From contig JAQVRY010000077.1 in the NCBI GenBank assembly GCA_028700795.1, positions 1-6,906 of the forward strand: a stretch of 6,906 bases of DNA, given 5' to 3'. This DNA is from Tissierellia bacterium (GTDB lineage: Bacteria > Bacillota > Clostridia > Tissierellales > Sedimentibacteraceae). A model generated the notes under the pieces. That model saw only the letters and a list, made by a program, of their open reading frames with translations, did no database searches and was not told the origin of the DNA. A program made the position numbers and the translations under genes. Below, one piece after another: positions 6,344-6,906 of this stretch (its first letter is position 1; each line of letters opens with the position of its first letter).

Positions 6344-6844
6344 ATGGATGACACGAAGGTAAAAGATATGGTATACACAGCCTTGTTTGCTGCCTTAGTC
6401 TGTGTTGCAACCTTTATAATAAAAGTGCCATTGCCTGTAACAGGTGGGTACGTTCACATAGGAGACGGATTTATATTTCTTGCGGTAATATTAATAGGTA
6501 AGAAAAATGGTGCTTGGGCAGGTGCAATAGGTTCAGCTCTTGCAGATATAATTGGCGCATACAGTTTTTATGCATTGCCTACATTTATAATTAAAGGTGT
6601 TATGGCTTTGATTATGGGAACAATGATTGAAAAACTTCCTGCCATAAAACATAAATGGGTGGCAGGTGCAGTAACAGGAAGTATTTGGCAGGTACTTTCC
6701 TATTATGTTGTAGGCTCATTAATGGTAGGAAACTTCTTGACAACAATCAGTGAAATACCCGGCAATACTTTTCAGTCTGCAGTAGGAATAATAGTGTCAG
6801 CAGCAGCTTTGGCAGTTTTTAAACATACACCTATTAAAGGCTGA
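6344..6844 (+). CDS. ECF transporter S component (substrate-binding membrane subunit), riboflavin-type family
   Basis: This 166-residue integral membrane protein fits the S component of energy-coupling factor vitamin importers. S components bind one micronutrient and use the shared EcfA/EcfA'/EcfT module, which is not in this window. Several hydrophobic spans cover most of the chain (about 9-28, 38-52, 56-73, 78-94, 106-129, 143-159). The first holds A13-L-F-A-A17, the AxxxA pattern that contacts EcfT. The segment G-Y-V-H-I-G-D-G (35-42) and G-x-I-G-S-A-L-A-D68 followed by F-I-I-K-G-V-M (81-87) are typical of the PF07155 family. That family includes proposed riboflavin transporters, but specificity varies and is unproven here. 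The ATG at 6344 is preferred for its GGTGAT (6334-6339) and the usual N-terminus. In-frame TTG 6311 and ATG 6332 would add 11 or 4 residues and have poorer ribosome binding sites. Confidence 0.85.
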   Translation: MDDTKVKDMVYTALFAALVCVATFIIKVPLPVTGGYVHIGDGFIFLAVILIGKKNGAWAGAIGSALADIIGAYSFYALPTFIIKGVMALIMGTMIEKLPAIKHKWVAGAVTGSIWQVLSYYVVGSLMVGNFLTTISEIPGNTFQSAVGIIVSAAALAVFKHTPIKG

Positions 6845-6870
6845 ATTTGAATTCTTTATTGTTAAACATG

Positions 6871-6905
6871 AAACGGTCATTATGAGTAAAATGACCGTTT
6901 TTTTT
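6871..6905 (+). terminator. Strong intrinsic terminator after the S-component gene
   Basis: AAACGGTCAT (6871-6880) and ATGACCGTTT (6891-6900) form a perfect 10-bp stem, extendable by one T-A pair, around a 10-nt loop. It is followed by TTTTT (6901-6905). The stem begins with an A run, so it may also work for a convergent gene beyond the window. Confidence 0.92.
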
Positions 6906-6906
6906 A

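Overview
The window is AT-rich DNA from a low-GC Gram-positive anaerobe, most likely of the Clostridia/Tissierellia type. This rests on the codon use, purine-rich ribosome binding sites, TTG starts, near-consensus SigA-type promoters (TTGACA-N17-TAnnAT), a lipobox lipoprotein, and above all a large Bacillus/Clostridium-type SRP RNA of about 270 nt with an Alu domain. No species is assigned.

Layout, all on the + strand. (1) 1-945: the 3' part of a gene cut by the window edge. It encodes an extracytoplasmic-looking protein with two tandem domains of about 156 residues, each ending in D-L-V-S-S-V-T, which resembles the threonine-flavinylation motif used by ApbE. (2) 971-998: a short intrinsic terminator. 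(3) 1011-2057: a lipoprotein FAD:protein FMN transferase (ApbE). (4) 2075-2132: a strong promoter followed by a perfect 9-bp inverted repeat at the expected transcription start. (5) 2167-5792: two adjacent half-size ABC exporter genes that form an asymmetric heterodimer of the BmrCD/TM287-288 type. (6) 5824-5896: a degenerate palindromic intergenic repeat. (7) 5916-6218: a dedicated promoter and the SRP RNA gene. (8) 6344-6844: an integral membrane S component of an ECF vitamin transporter, closed by a strong terminator at 6871-6905.

How the parts fit. The first two genes look like a substrate/modifier pair: ApbE takes FMN from FAD outside the membrane and attaches it to Ser/Thr of exported redox proteins, and the repeat protein next to it carries two candidate acceptor threonines. 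The ABC pair has its own promoter and is probably a separate drug/lipid exporter unit. The SRP RNA is a housekeeping gene with its own promoter. The last gene resembles the S-component family that includes riboflavin transporters, so a flavin link to ApbE is possible, but the sequence does not prove it. The most interesting item is the tandem-domain candidate flavoprotein with its variant acceptor motif; the other genes belong to recognisable families.
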